Positions 25,609-32,885 of a stretch of 64,000 nucleotides of DNA are shown in pieces; the stretch's first letter is position 1, and each line of letters begins with the position of its first letter. Source of the stretch: Rufibacter sp. DG15C. GTDB taxonomy: Bacteria; Bacteroidota; Bacteroidia; Cytophagales; Hymenobacteraceae. Under the pieces are notes generated by a model. The model was not told where the DNA came from, made no database searches, and worked only from the letters and a program-made list of their open reading frames with translations. The stretch spans positions 2,604,001-2,668,000 of the forward strand of contig NZ_CP010776.1 of NCBI RefSeq assembly GCF_001577755.1. The letters run 5' to 3'. The position numbers and the translations under genes are program-made.

Positions 25609-27039
25609 TTAGTGGACAATGCTCAATTTGATCATATTGGCGCGTTTCTTCTCCATCACGGGCATTGAGCCAATGTTGATGAAGATGTCACCAGTTTCTA
25701 AGTGTTGCTCGCGCACCAAGATCTCTTTCACGTCAGCAATGGTTTCATCAGTAGACACAAAGCGGTCATAGTAGAAGCCTCTAATGCCCCACACCAGATT
25801 CAAGGTGTTCAACAGCGTGCGGTTGTCTGTGAAAATGAAGATGTTGGCTTTAGGGCGGTGCTTGGCCAGTTGGAAGGCAGTGTAGCCCGACTTGGTCATC
25901 CCAATCAGGGCGCGTCCGTTGGTGTCACGGGCCAGGCCCACGGCGTTAGCTACCAGGGTGTCACTATAGAACGTGTCTGAGTTAGGGTTGTAGACAAAGT
26001 TGCGGTGAAACACCTCAGCCTGGTTTTCTACCGACTGGATGGTGCGGTTCATGCTCCGGATGGTCTCAATCGGGTACATACCCGCGGCGGTCTCAGCGCT
26101 CAGCATCAGGGCATCAGCTCCGTCCATTACGGCGTTGGCAATGTCATTGGTCTCGGCGCGGGTAGGGCGGGGGCTGGTGATCATGCTCTCCATCATCTGG
26201 GTGGCAATGATCACAGGCTTACCAATGGCGGTACACTTCTCCACGATCATCTTCTGGAGCATGGGCACCTCTTCCATGCCAATCTCTACGCCAAGGTCGC
26301 CGCGTGCCACCATCACCGCGTCAGTGGCCTCTATGATGGAGTCAATGTTGCGGATGGCTTCTGGCTTCTCAATCTTGGCAATCACGCGGGCATCTTTGCC
26401 GCGCTCGGCTATGATGCGCTTAATCTCATGGATGTCTTCTACCTTTCTCACAAAAGAAAGCGCAATCCATTCCACGTTGTTGTCCAACCCAAAATGCAGG
26501 TCCTGGATGTCTTTCTCCGTCAAGGAAGGAGCGGTCACCAAAGTGTCTGGCAGGTTGATGCCTTTTCTTGGCTTCACGGTGCCGCCGTACACCACTTCGG
26601 CTTCTACTTCTTTGTCGCCGTCAGTACTAATCACCGTCAGTTCCAGCTTGCCGTCATCAATCAAGATGGCGTCACCAGGGCGTACGTCTTGCGCCAGGCG
26701 CATGTAGCTGGTAGAAAGCCTAGAGGCGGTACCCATGGATTTGTCACAGACAATCTTGATGATCTGGCCGGGCGCAATCTCTACGGCGCCGTTCTCTACG
26801 TCATTGATCCTGATCTTAGGACCCTGTAAGTCTTGCAGCAGGCAGATGTTGGTGCCCATCTCCACGTTCAGTTCTCTAACTGCCGTAATCACCTTGGCAT
26901 GCTCCTCATGAGAGCCATGCGAAAAGTTTAAGCGAAATACATCCACGCCTTCTTCCACCAGGGCTTTCAAACGTTCAGATGTGTTGCTGGCAGGGCCAAC
27001 CGTTGCGATAATCTTGGTCTTGTTAAAATAGATAGCCAT
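25609..27039 (-). CDS. pyk: Pyruvate kinase
   Basis: 476 residues. Motifs: KIIATVGPASNT at the N-terminus, FRLNFSHGSHEEH, LLQDLQGPKIRI, the active-site VIAKIEKPEAIRNIDSIIEATDAVMVARGDLGVEI, and IIATQMMESM. The C-terminal domain (about 350-476) is complete, with TKSGYTAFQLAKHRPKANIFIFT. There is no extra PEP-utiliser domain. Function: last glycolytic step, PEP plus ADP to pyruvate plus ATP. It is 3 bp from the IPExxxVDY gene, which is upstream on the same strand. This pairing is conserved in Bacteroidota. Confidence 0.97.
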   Translation of the reverse strand: MAIYFNKTKIIATVGPASNTSERLKALVEEGVDVFRLNFSHGSHEEHAKVITAVRELNVEMGTNICLLQDLQGPKIRINDVENGAVEIAPGQIIKIVCDKSMGTASRLSTSYMRLAQDVRPGDAILIDDGKLELTVISTDGDKEVEAEVVYGGTVKPRKGINLPDTLVTAPSLTEKDIQDLHFGLDNNVEWIALSFVRKVEDIHEIKRIIAERGKDARVIAKIEKPEAIRNIDSIIEATDAVMVARGDLGVEIGMEEVPMLQKMIVEKCTAIGKPVIIATQMMESMITSPRPTRAETNDIANAVMDGADALMLSAETAAGMYPIETIRSMNRTIQSVENQAEVFHRNFVYNPNSDTFYSDTLVANAVGLARDTNGRALIGMTKSGYTAFQLAKHRPKANIFIFTDNRTLLNTLNLVWGIRGFYYDRFVSTDETIADVKEILVREQHLETGDIFINIGSMPVMEKKRANMIKLSIVH

Positions 27040-27042
27040 GGG

Positions 27043-27468
27043 CTAAAATAAAAGGTTTTCTCTGTGACGTAAACTATTGGGGTCAAAAGACCGCACGTAT
27101 TGTACTAACGGTACTGCGTGTAATTTGTGCAATAACTGCTCTTGAAATGAATCCAGGCTGCCTGTTACTTGAATTAGGTAGTCATATTCCTTAATGTCTG
27201 GCACCAGAAAAGGAGCGGGAAGGGTACTCATGGCCACAGAACGGTTCCTGAATAACCGAAGAGAGCCGTGCTCTGCGCTGTGCAGGTAGTTAGAGATGAC
27301 CAGCCGGCCCTTGTTCAAGAAATCAATGCAAAGGTCTGCCTGCTTGATAAGGCGCAATCTAAAAGATTTGTTTAAAGCCCAAGCCAGGGTGTGCTCTTTG
27401 CTAGACGATACAACCCCGTATAAGTCAAAGTCGTAATCGTAGTCCACATCTAACTTTAAAGACTTCAT
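27043..27468 (-). CDS. IPExxxVDY family protein
   Basis: 141 residues from the ATG at 27468 (MKSLKLDVDYDYDFDLYGVV). A longer frame from 27531 adds 21 residues absent from the family. Recognised by the opening LDVDYDYDFDLYGVVSS, the LAWALNKSFRLRLIKQADL helix and the late PDIKEYDYLIQVTGSLD, which is the region that gives the family its name. The name motif is degenerate here (PDIKEYDY). No biochemical function is known; it is confined to Bacteroidota and sits beside pyk and acpP. Probably cotranscribed with pyk. Confidence 0.85.
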   Translation of the reverse strand: MKSLKLDVDYDYDFDLYGVVSSSKEHTLAWALNKSFRLRLIKQADLCIDFLNKGRLVISNYLHSAEHGSLRLFRNRSVAMSTLPAPFLVPDIKEYDYLIQVTGSLDSFQEQLLHKLHAVPLVQYVRSFDPNSLRHRENLLF

Positions 27469-27578
27469 TGCAGGTAAATGGGTTTGTGATTTGTTGGATG
27501 GGCAATTTAAAGAACCGATCTGGAAACGCAAGAATAGATTTTATAAAAAACCGGAATAAAACTATTGAACACAATTTG

Positions 27579-27610
27579 TTTGACATTGTGTTTGCAAATC
27601 CATTTCTTTG
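27579..27610 (+). promoter_or_regulatory. Candidate promoter of acpP-fabF-rnc
   Basis: TTTG at 27579-27582, 20-bp spacer, TTTCTTTG at 27603-27610, which is one base off TAnnTTTG. Leader of about 25 nt. Confidence 0.45.
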
Positions 27611-27639
27611 CAACTGTGTTTTAAAAAACTTCTAAAAAA

Positions 27640-27876
27640 ATGTCAGAAATCGCAGAAAAAGTAAAGGCTATCATCATTGACAAATTAGGCGTTGAAGAAT
27701 CTGAGGTAACGCCAGAAGCTAGCTTTACAAACGACCTGGGTGCCGACTCTCTTGATACCGTAGAATTGATCATGGAATTCGAGAAAGAATTCAATGTTTC
27801 TATTCCAGACGATCAGGCTGAGAACATTGCAACGGTAGGCCAAGCGATCAGCTACCTGGAAGAGCACGCGAAGTAA
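27640..27876 (+). CDS. acpP: Acyl carrier protein
   Basis: 78 residues, very acidic. The phosphopantetheine attachment site is S37 in [20 protein letters not shown]. The rest ([20 protein letters not shown] and [20 protein letters not shown]) is standard. It carries growing acyl chains in type II fatty-acid synthesis and also feeds lipid A acyltransferases. First gene of acpP-fabF-rnc, 71 bp ahead of fabF. Confidence 0.98.
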   Translation: MSEIAEKVKAIIIDKLGVEESEVTPEASFTNDLGADSLDTVELIMEFEKEFNVSIPDDQAENIATVGQAISYLEEHAK

Positions 27877-27947
27877 TCTTCCCCTATTCTTTATTACATC
27901 GATCCAATTTTTACAATCATACAGGTTCTATCCTCTATTAGCAGCTT

Positions 27948-29201
27948 ATGGAGCTTAAGAGAGTTGTAGTTACAGGCCTTGGTGCGCTTACCCCCGTGGG
28001 GAATTCCGTTTCAGAGTATTGGGACGGCCTAATCAACGGAGTAAGTGGCGCAGCGCCCATCACCCGCTTTGACGCCTCTAAGTTTAAGACTCGGTTTGCG
28101 TGCGAAGTTAAGGGATATGATCCTGAGCAATATTTTGACCGTAAAGAGGCCCGCAAAATGGACCTCTTTACGCAATTTGCTATGGTTGTGGCCGATCAGG
28201 CCGTGAAGGACTCAGGCATTGATTCTGAAGCACTGGACAAAGACCGCATTGGTGTTATCTGGGGCTCTGGGATTGGTGGTCTACGTACTTTCCAAGAAGA
28301 GTGTGTGAACTTCGCCAATGGTGACGGTACGCCACGCTTCAACCCGTTCTTCATCCCTAAGATGATTGCTGACATCAGCGCCGGGTCCATTTCTATCAAA
28401 TACGGCTTCCGGGGACCTAACTTTGTGACGGTGTCTGCCTGTGCCTCTGCGTCTAACGCTATTATTGACTCTTTCAACTACATTAGGTTGGGGATGATAG
28501 ACGTAGTGGTGACTGGTGGTTCTGAGGCAGCGGTGACAGAGGCAGGCGTTGGAGGCTTTAATGCTTTGAAAGCCCTTTCAGAGCGCAATGACTCTCCAGA
28601 GTCAGCATCTCGTCCGTTTGACAAAGACCGTGACGGTTTTGTGTTGGGCGAAGGCGCGGGTGCCATCATCCTGGAAGAGTACGAGCATGCCAAGGCGCGC
28701 GGTGCTAAAATCTACGCCGAGATCATTGGCGGAGGCATGTCAGCAGATGCGTACCACATTACCGCTCCGCACCCAGAAGGTTTGGGCGCGCGCAACGTAA
28801 TGAAGAACGCCTTGAAAGACGCTGGCATCAAGCCAGAGGAAGTAGACTACATCAACGTGCACGGCACTTCTACTCCGCTGGGAGATGTAAGTGAGGCCAT
28901 GGCCATTGAGTACGTGTTCGGGGAGCATGCTTATAACCTCAACATTAGCTCTACCAAGTCCATGACGGGTCACTTGCTGGGTGCGGCCGGTGCTATTGAA
29001 GCCATCGCATGTATTCTGGCTATCCAAAACGGCGCAGTTCCTCCTACCATCAACCACTCAACGGATGATGAGCAATTTAACTCCAAGCTTAACTTTACCT
29101 TTAACAAGGCACAGGAGCGCGAGGTGAATATTGCACTGAGCAACACGTTCGGGTTTGGGGGGCACAACACGTCTGTGATATTCCGCAAATTTGTTGACTA
29201 G
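27948..29201 (+). CDS. fabF: 3-oxoacyl-[acyl-carrier-protein] synthase II
   Basis: 417 residues. The catalytic triad of condensing enzymes is visible: C165 in TVSACASASNAI, the first His in VHGTSTPLGD (about 305) and the second in KSMTGHLLGAAGAIE (about 342). RRVVVTGLGALTPVGN at the N-terminus and NTFGFGGHN near the end complete the FabF signature. It elongates acyl-ACP with malonyl-ACP. Its stop TAG shares the G with the GTG start of rnc, so the two are coupled. Confidence 0.97.
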   Translation: MELKRVVVTGLGALTPVGNSVSEYWDGLINGVSGAAPITRFDASKFKTRFACEVKGYDPEQYFDRKEARKMDLFTQFAMVVADQAVKDSGIDSEALDKDRIGVIWGSGIGGLRTFQEECVNFANGDGTPRFNPFFIPKMIADISAGSISIKYGFRGPNFVTVSACASASNAIIDSFNYIRLGMIDVVVTGGSEAAVTEAGVGGFNALKALSERNDSPESASRPFDKDRDGFVLGEGAGAIILEEYEHAKARGAKIYAEIIGGGMSADAYHITAPHPEGLGARNVMKNALKDAGIKPEEVDYINVHGTSTPLGDVSEAMAIEYVFGEHAYNLNISSTKSMTGHLLGAAGAIEAIACILAIQNGAVPPTINHSTDDEQFNSKLNFTFNKAQEREVNIALSNTFGFGGHNTSVIFRKFVD

Positions 29202-29953
29202 TGTCTCCGATTAGACCGGTTCTCCGCGCTTTTCACAAATTCTTCTACAAAGACAAAGCCTTTGTCAACGCCATCACGCAGATTACGGGCATGGCGCCAG
29301 ACAACTTGCACCTGTACCAATTAGCGTTTACGCACACGTCCTTCGTGCGCCTGAACCTGAAAGGAAACCAGGAGACCAATGAGCGCCTTGAGTTTTTAGG
29401 GGATGCCATTTTAGGCGCGGTAGTAGCCGAGTACCTGTTCAAAAAATACCCTTACAAAGACGAAGGCTTCCTAACCGAGATCCGGTCCCGCATGGTGAAC
29501 CGTGAGTCTTTGAACAGTCTAGCCATGAAAGTGGGCTTGTCTACGCTCATCAAGGTAGATACCACCACGGGTGTGTCGCGGCATAAGTTCATCAATGGCA
29601 ATGCCCTAGAGGCATTGGTAGGCGCCGTATACCTGGACAAAGGCTACAAGCAGACTAAGACGTTCATCCTGGACCGGCTCATGAAGCCACACTTTGACCT
29701 GCACCAACTCACCACCACCACTAGCAACTTTAAGAGCAAACTCATTGAGTGGGCGCAAGGTCAGAACCGGAGCATTCGGTTTGAGATCATTGGGCAGAAG
29801 CAGTCTGGCAGCAACACAGAGTTCACCGCCGCTGTGGTAGTGGATGATGAGGCCATTGGCACTGGCAGCGGATTATCTAAGAAGAAAGCAGAGCAGGCCG
29901 CCGCCGAGAAAAGCATGGAAGCCCTCAAAGCCAGCGGCGCCATCATCGGTTAG
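29201..29953 (+). CDS. rnc: Ribonuclease III
   Basis: 250 residues with a GTG start that overlaps the fabF stop by one base. Catalytic domain has the RNase III signature ERLEFLGDAILGAVVAEYLF, with the metal-binding Glu and Asp, and the second acidic pair in NALEALVGAVYLDKGY. The double-stranded RNA binding domain is at about 175-245 and ends GSGLSKKKAEQAAAEKSMEAL. It cleaves dsRNA in rRNA processing and mRNA decay. The acpP-fabF-rnc order is common in bacteria. Confidence 0.96.
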   Translation: MSPIRPVLRAFHKFFYKDKAFVNAITQITGMAPDNLHLYQLAFTHTSFVRLNLKGNQETNERLEFLGDAILGAVVAEYLFKKYPYKDEGFLTEIRSRMVNRESLNSLAMKVGLSTLIKVDTTTGVSRHKFINGNALEALVGAVYLDKGYKQTKTFILDRLMKPHFDLHQLTTTTSNFKSKLIEWAQGQNRSIRFEIIGQKQSGSNTEFTAAVVVDDEAIGTGSGLSKKKAEQAAAEKSMEALKASGAIIG

Positions 29954-29959
29954 CTCTTT

Positions 29960-29997
29960 CGTTTTTAGCCTGTTTTCCAGAAACCAGACTGAAAACG
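29960..29997. repeat. 38-bp palindromic repeat, copy 12
   Basis: Left arm CGTTTTTAGCCT, loop GTTTTCCAGAAACC, right arm AGACTGAAAACG. Starts 7 bp after the rnc stop; no separate terminator hairpin is visible here. Confidence 0.88.
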
Positions 29998-30144
29998 GCA
30001 TCTCCATCTTATATCCTCTCTTTCTTTTTAGTGCTGAATAAGCAATAGTCATACTTCTTTCTAGCTGTTTTTAGGCTTCTGGTACCCGGTATTTTTTAAC
30101 TTGCGGGCCATTCTTGCGTTACAAACTGCAAAAGAATTGAGTCT

Positions 30145-32004
30145 ATGAAACTTGCCGGCGCCGCCCTCAACCAAACGCCCCTTGACTGGGAGAATAACCT
30201 TAGCAACATCAAGAAGGCCATTGAACAGGCCAATGAACAGCAGGTAGACATCCTCTGCCTGCCCGAGATGACCATTCCCGGCTATGGCTGCGAGGATTTA
30301 TTCTTGAGTGAGTGGGTGGCCGAAGAATGCTTTCAACACCTTCTCCAAATCAAGGAATGGTGCCAAGGCGTTATTGTCTGCGTAGGGCTTCCTGTGCGGG
30401 TGAACGGGATTTTGTACAACACGGCCTGCGTCATCAATGACAGAAAGATTGTGGGCTTTACCGCCAAGCAGTTCCTGGCCAATGACGGCGTGCACTATGA
30501 GCCGCGCTGGTTTAGTTCATGGCCAGCCAATACGGTGCAAGACTTTGAGATGCTGGGCCAGACCTACCAGATAGGCGACATTATTTATGAGCACCAAGGC
30601 GTGAAATTCGCGTTTGAGATTTGTGAGGACGCCTGGCGCAATGAGAACCGACCCGCCTATAGACACAAGCCCAAAGGCGTACAGCTCATCATTAACCCCA
30701 GCGCCAGCCACTTTGCCATGAGCAAGACAGACGTACGCTACCACTTGGTGGTAGACGCGTCCAAGCAGTTTGAATGCACCTACCTGTATGTGAACCTGCT
30801 GGGCAACGAGGCGGGCAAAATGATTTATGACGGTGAGATTCTCATAGCCCAGAACGGAAACGTGGTTCTCAGAAACCAATTGCTCTCCTTTAAAGACGTG
30901 GACTTTGAATGCGCCGAGGTATCGTTTGATAATCCGCTGCCCTTGGTGGACGTGACACCGTTGCCGCCGGTAGATGAGAACATAGAATTTATTTCGGCGA
31001 TTACGGTGGCCTTATTGGATTACCTGCGCAAGAGCAAAAGCAAAGGCTTTGTGTTGTCCTTAAGCGGCGGGGCAGACTCCTCGCTCTGCGCCGTGGCCGT
31101 GGCTGAGATGGTGACTAGAGCCCTCGCAGAGATTGGCCTGGAAGAGTTCGTGCGTAAAACCCAATGCCTGACCACAGAAGAGCTACAGCAGTTCAAGCAA
31201 TTGTCTGGCATAGCCCTCAGAAATGCGCTGGTGGGCAAACTGCTTATCACCGCTTACCAAGGCACCGAAAACTCTTCTGATGATACTTTCCGTTCCGCGG
31301 AAGAATTGGCCAAATCCATTGGCGCGGTGTTCTACAACTGGACCATTGATCAAGAGGTAATCGGGTACCGCGGTAAGATTGAGAAAGCCATTGGCAGACC
31401 ATTGACCTGGGAGCAGGATGATTTGACGTTGCAGAATATTCAGGCGAGGGTGCGCGCGCCCGGCATCTGGATGCTGGCTAACCTCTCTAATTCGCTGTTG
31501 CTGGCTACGTCTAACCGCTCAGAGGCCTCAGTGGGCTACGCGACCATGGACGGGGACACGGCGGGCAGTATCTCCCCAATTGCGGGCGTGGACAAGTCCT
31601 TTGTGCGGCAGTGGCTCATCTGGGCACAGTTGAACCTGGGCTATGAAGGCTTGCAGTACGTGAACAACCTGCAGCCTACGGCAGAATTGCGGCCGTTAGA
31701 ACGTGCCCAAACCGATGAAAAGGACCTCATGCCATATCCGTTGCTGAACCAAATTGAGCGCCTAGCCTTTTATGACAGACTATCGCCGCAGCAGGTGTTT
31801 GAGAAGCTGAAAGGCACTTACCCAGATGACCAGCTTAAGCAATATGTGCAGCGCTTCTATTCGCTTTGGAGCCGCAACCAATGGAAGCGGGAGCGCTACG
31901 CCCCGTCCTTCCACCTGGATGACTACAACGTGGATCCACGCAGCTGGCTACGCTTCCCTATCTTAAGCGGCGGCTTCAGGGAGGAATTGAGCGAATTGAA
32001 GTAA
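30145..32004 (+). CDS. nadE: Glutamine-dependent NAD+ synthetase
   Basis: 619 residues, two domains. N-terminal nitrilase-type glutaminase: catalytic E41 in LCLPEMTIPGYGCEDLF, a conserved Lys in GFTAKQFLAND, and the nucleophile Cys in FAFEICEDAW. The C-terminal synthetase has the PP-loop LSLSGGADSSLCAVAVAEM (about 305-323) and later SNRSEASVGYATMDGDTAGSISPIAGVDK. Function: converts nicotinate adenine dinucleotide to NAD+ using ammonia from glutamine passed through an internal tunnel. Both domains are intact. It stands alone on the plus strand. Confidence 0.95.
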   Translation: MKLAGAALNQTPLDWENNLSNIKKAIEQANEQQVDILCLPEMTIPGYGCEDLFLSEWVAEECFQHLLQIKEWCQGVIVCVGLPVRVNGILYNTACVINDRKIVGFTAKQFLANDGVHYEPRWFSSWPANTVQDFEMLGQTYQIGDIIYEHQGVKFAFEICEDAWRNENRPAYRHKPKGVQLIINPSASHFAMSKTDVRYHLVVDASKQFECTYLYVNLLGNEAGKMIYDGEILIAQNGNVVLRNQLLSFKDVDFECAEVSFDNPLPLVDVTPLPPVDENIEFISAITVALLDYLRKSKSKGFVLSLSGGADSSLCAVAVAEMVTRALAEIGLEEFVRKTQCLTTEELQQFKQLSGIALRNALVGKLLITAYQGTENSSDDTFRSAEELAKSIGAVFYNWTIDQEVIGYRGKIEKAIGRPLTWEQDDLTLQNIQARVRAPGIWMLANLSNSLLLATSNRSEASVGYATMDGDTAGSISPIAGVDKSFVRQWLIWAQLNLGYEGLQYVNNLQPTAELRPLERAQTDEKDLMPYPLLNQIERLAFYDRLSPQQVFEKLKGTYPDDQLKQYVQRFYSLWSRNQWKRERYAPSFHLDDYNVDPRSWLRFPILSGGFREELSELK

Positions 32005-32065
32005 GGTGCTAACTGTTTAATATGCTGATTAGACGATAGGAAGATTTTGAAATAGTTGGCGTTTC

Positions 32066-32103
32066 CGTTTTTGGCTTCTTTTCTCAGAAATAGGCCGAAA
32101 ACG
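32066..32103. repeat. 38-bp palindromic repeat, copy 13
   Basis: Left arm CGTTTTTGGCTT, loop CTTTTCTCAGAAAT, right arm AGGCCGAAAACG. 30 bp before the ATG of the HD gene and 62 bp past nadE. Confidence 0.85.
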
Positions 32104-32132
32104 GATTTCGCTTTTAACCTAAATAAGGAATT

Positions 32133-32789
32133 ATGGAGCCGTTGGAATGTCCTTCTTTCTTGACCAAGTTGGAGCGCAGGGCCTGGGAGTTTGCGGTAGA
32201 AGCACATGGCGAGCAACGACGCAAGTTCACCAATGAGCCTTACGTCAAGCACCTGGAGCGCGTGGCCCAAACCGTCAAAGAATATGACGGCACCACCAGT
32301 ATGGTCATGGCCGCGTTGCTGCATGACGTGCTGGAAGACACGCCCGTCAAGCCACCAGAGTTGCAAGCCTTTCTGGAGGAAGTCTGCCAGGGCACCGAGG
32401 CGAACGCCCATAATATTTTACTATGGGTAGAAGAACTCACCGACGAGTTCATCAAGTCTGCCTACCCGGGTCATAACCGGCGGCGACGCAAAGAAATGGA
32501 AGTGCAGCGTTTGAGCAGCATTTCCCTTCCGGCGCAAGCCATCAAACTAGCCGACATCATTGACAACACCAGAGACATCGCTAGGAATGACCGCAACTTT
32601 GCCAAGGTGTATATCCCGGAGATTCTGGCGCTGGTAGAAGTCTTGAAGAACGCCCAGCCGTTCAGACTATTTCTGTTGGCCTGTTATGAGGTGCAGAAGG
32701 CGCTGTACAGCATCAAGAAAAAGAAGGTGACAGAACCTATAGAGCAGCCCCTGCCAGAAACCGAAGACCAGTTTCCGCAAACGGAATAG
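32133..32789 (+). CDS. HD-domain phosphohydrolase, SpoT/MESH1-like
   Basis: 218 residues. Metal-binding HD pattern is complete: EAHGEQRRKFTNEPYVKHLERVA gives the first His residues, MAALLHDVLEDT gives the HD pair, and AIKLADIIDNTRDIARND gives the distal Asp. This is the arrangement of (p)ppGpp hydrolase domains (HD_4). There is no synthetase, TGS or ACT domain. Known: stand-alone relatives (MESH1/SAH type) hydrolyse (p)ppGpp or NADPH. Inferred: a small nucleotide phosphohydrolase, perhaps an alarmone hydrolase. The C-terminal 20 residues are acidic/Pro-Gln rich. Confidence 0.8.
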   Translation: MEPLECPSFLTKLERRAWEFAVEAHGEQRRKFTNEPYVKHLERVAQTVKEYDGTTSMVMAALLHDVLEDTPVKPPELQAFLEEVCQGTEANAHNILLWVEELTDEFIKSAYPGHNRRRRKEMEVQRLSSISLPAQAIKLADIIDNTRDIARNDRNFAKVYIPEILALVEVLKNAQPFRLFLLACYEVQKALYSIKKKKVTEPIEQPLPETEDQFPQTE

Positions 32790-32794
32790 GAATG

Positions 32795-32832
32795 TGTTTT
32801 TGGCCTGCTTTCCAAGAAATAGCCTAAAAACT
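32795..32832. repeat. 38-bp palindromic repeat, copy 14 (fused to terminator)
   Basis: Left arm TGTTTTTGGCCT, loop GCTTTCCAAGAAAT, right arm AGCCTAAAAACT. Five bases after the HD gene stop; its AAAAACT is the start of the terminator stem. Confidence 0.87.
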
Positions 32833-32872
32833 GAAGCCCGTCCTTGCAGCAAGGACGGGCTTCAGTTTTTTT
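32826..32872. terminator. Bidirectional terminator, HD gene / outer-membrane gene
   Basis: Perfect stem AAAAACTGAAGCCCGTCCTT / AAGGACGGGCTTCAGTTTTT with loop GCAGC, between convergent genes. Confidence 0.95.
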
Positions 32873-32885
32873 AATTGGCAGAGGC

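Noticed and set aside
26005-26829. Long plus-strand open frame of 274 codons across pyk
   Set aside because: Pure shadow of the pyruvate kinase gene; His/Gly-rich composition is what antisense of this codon usage gives.
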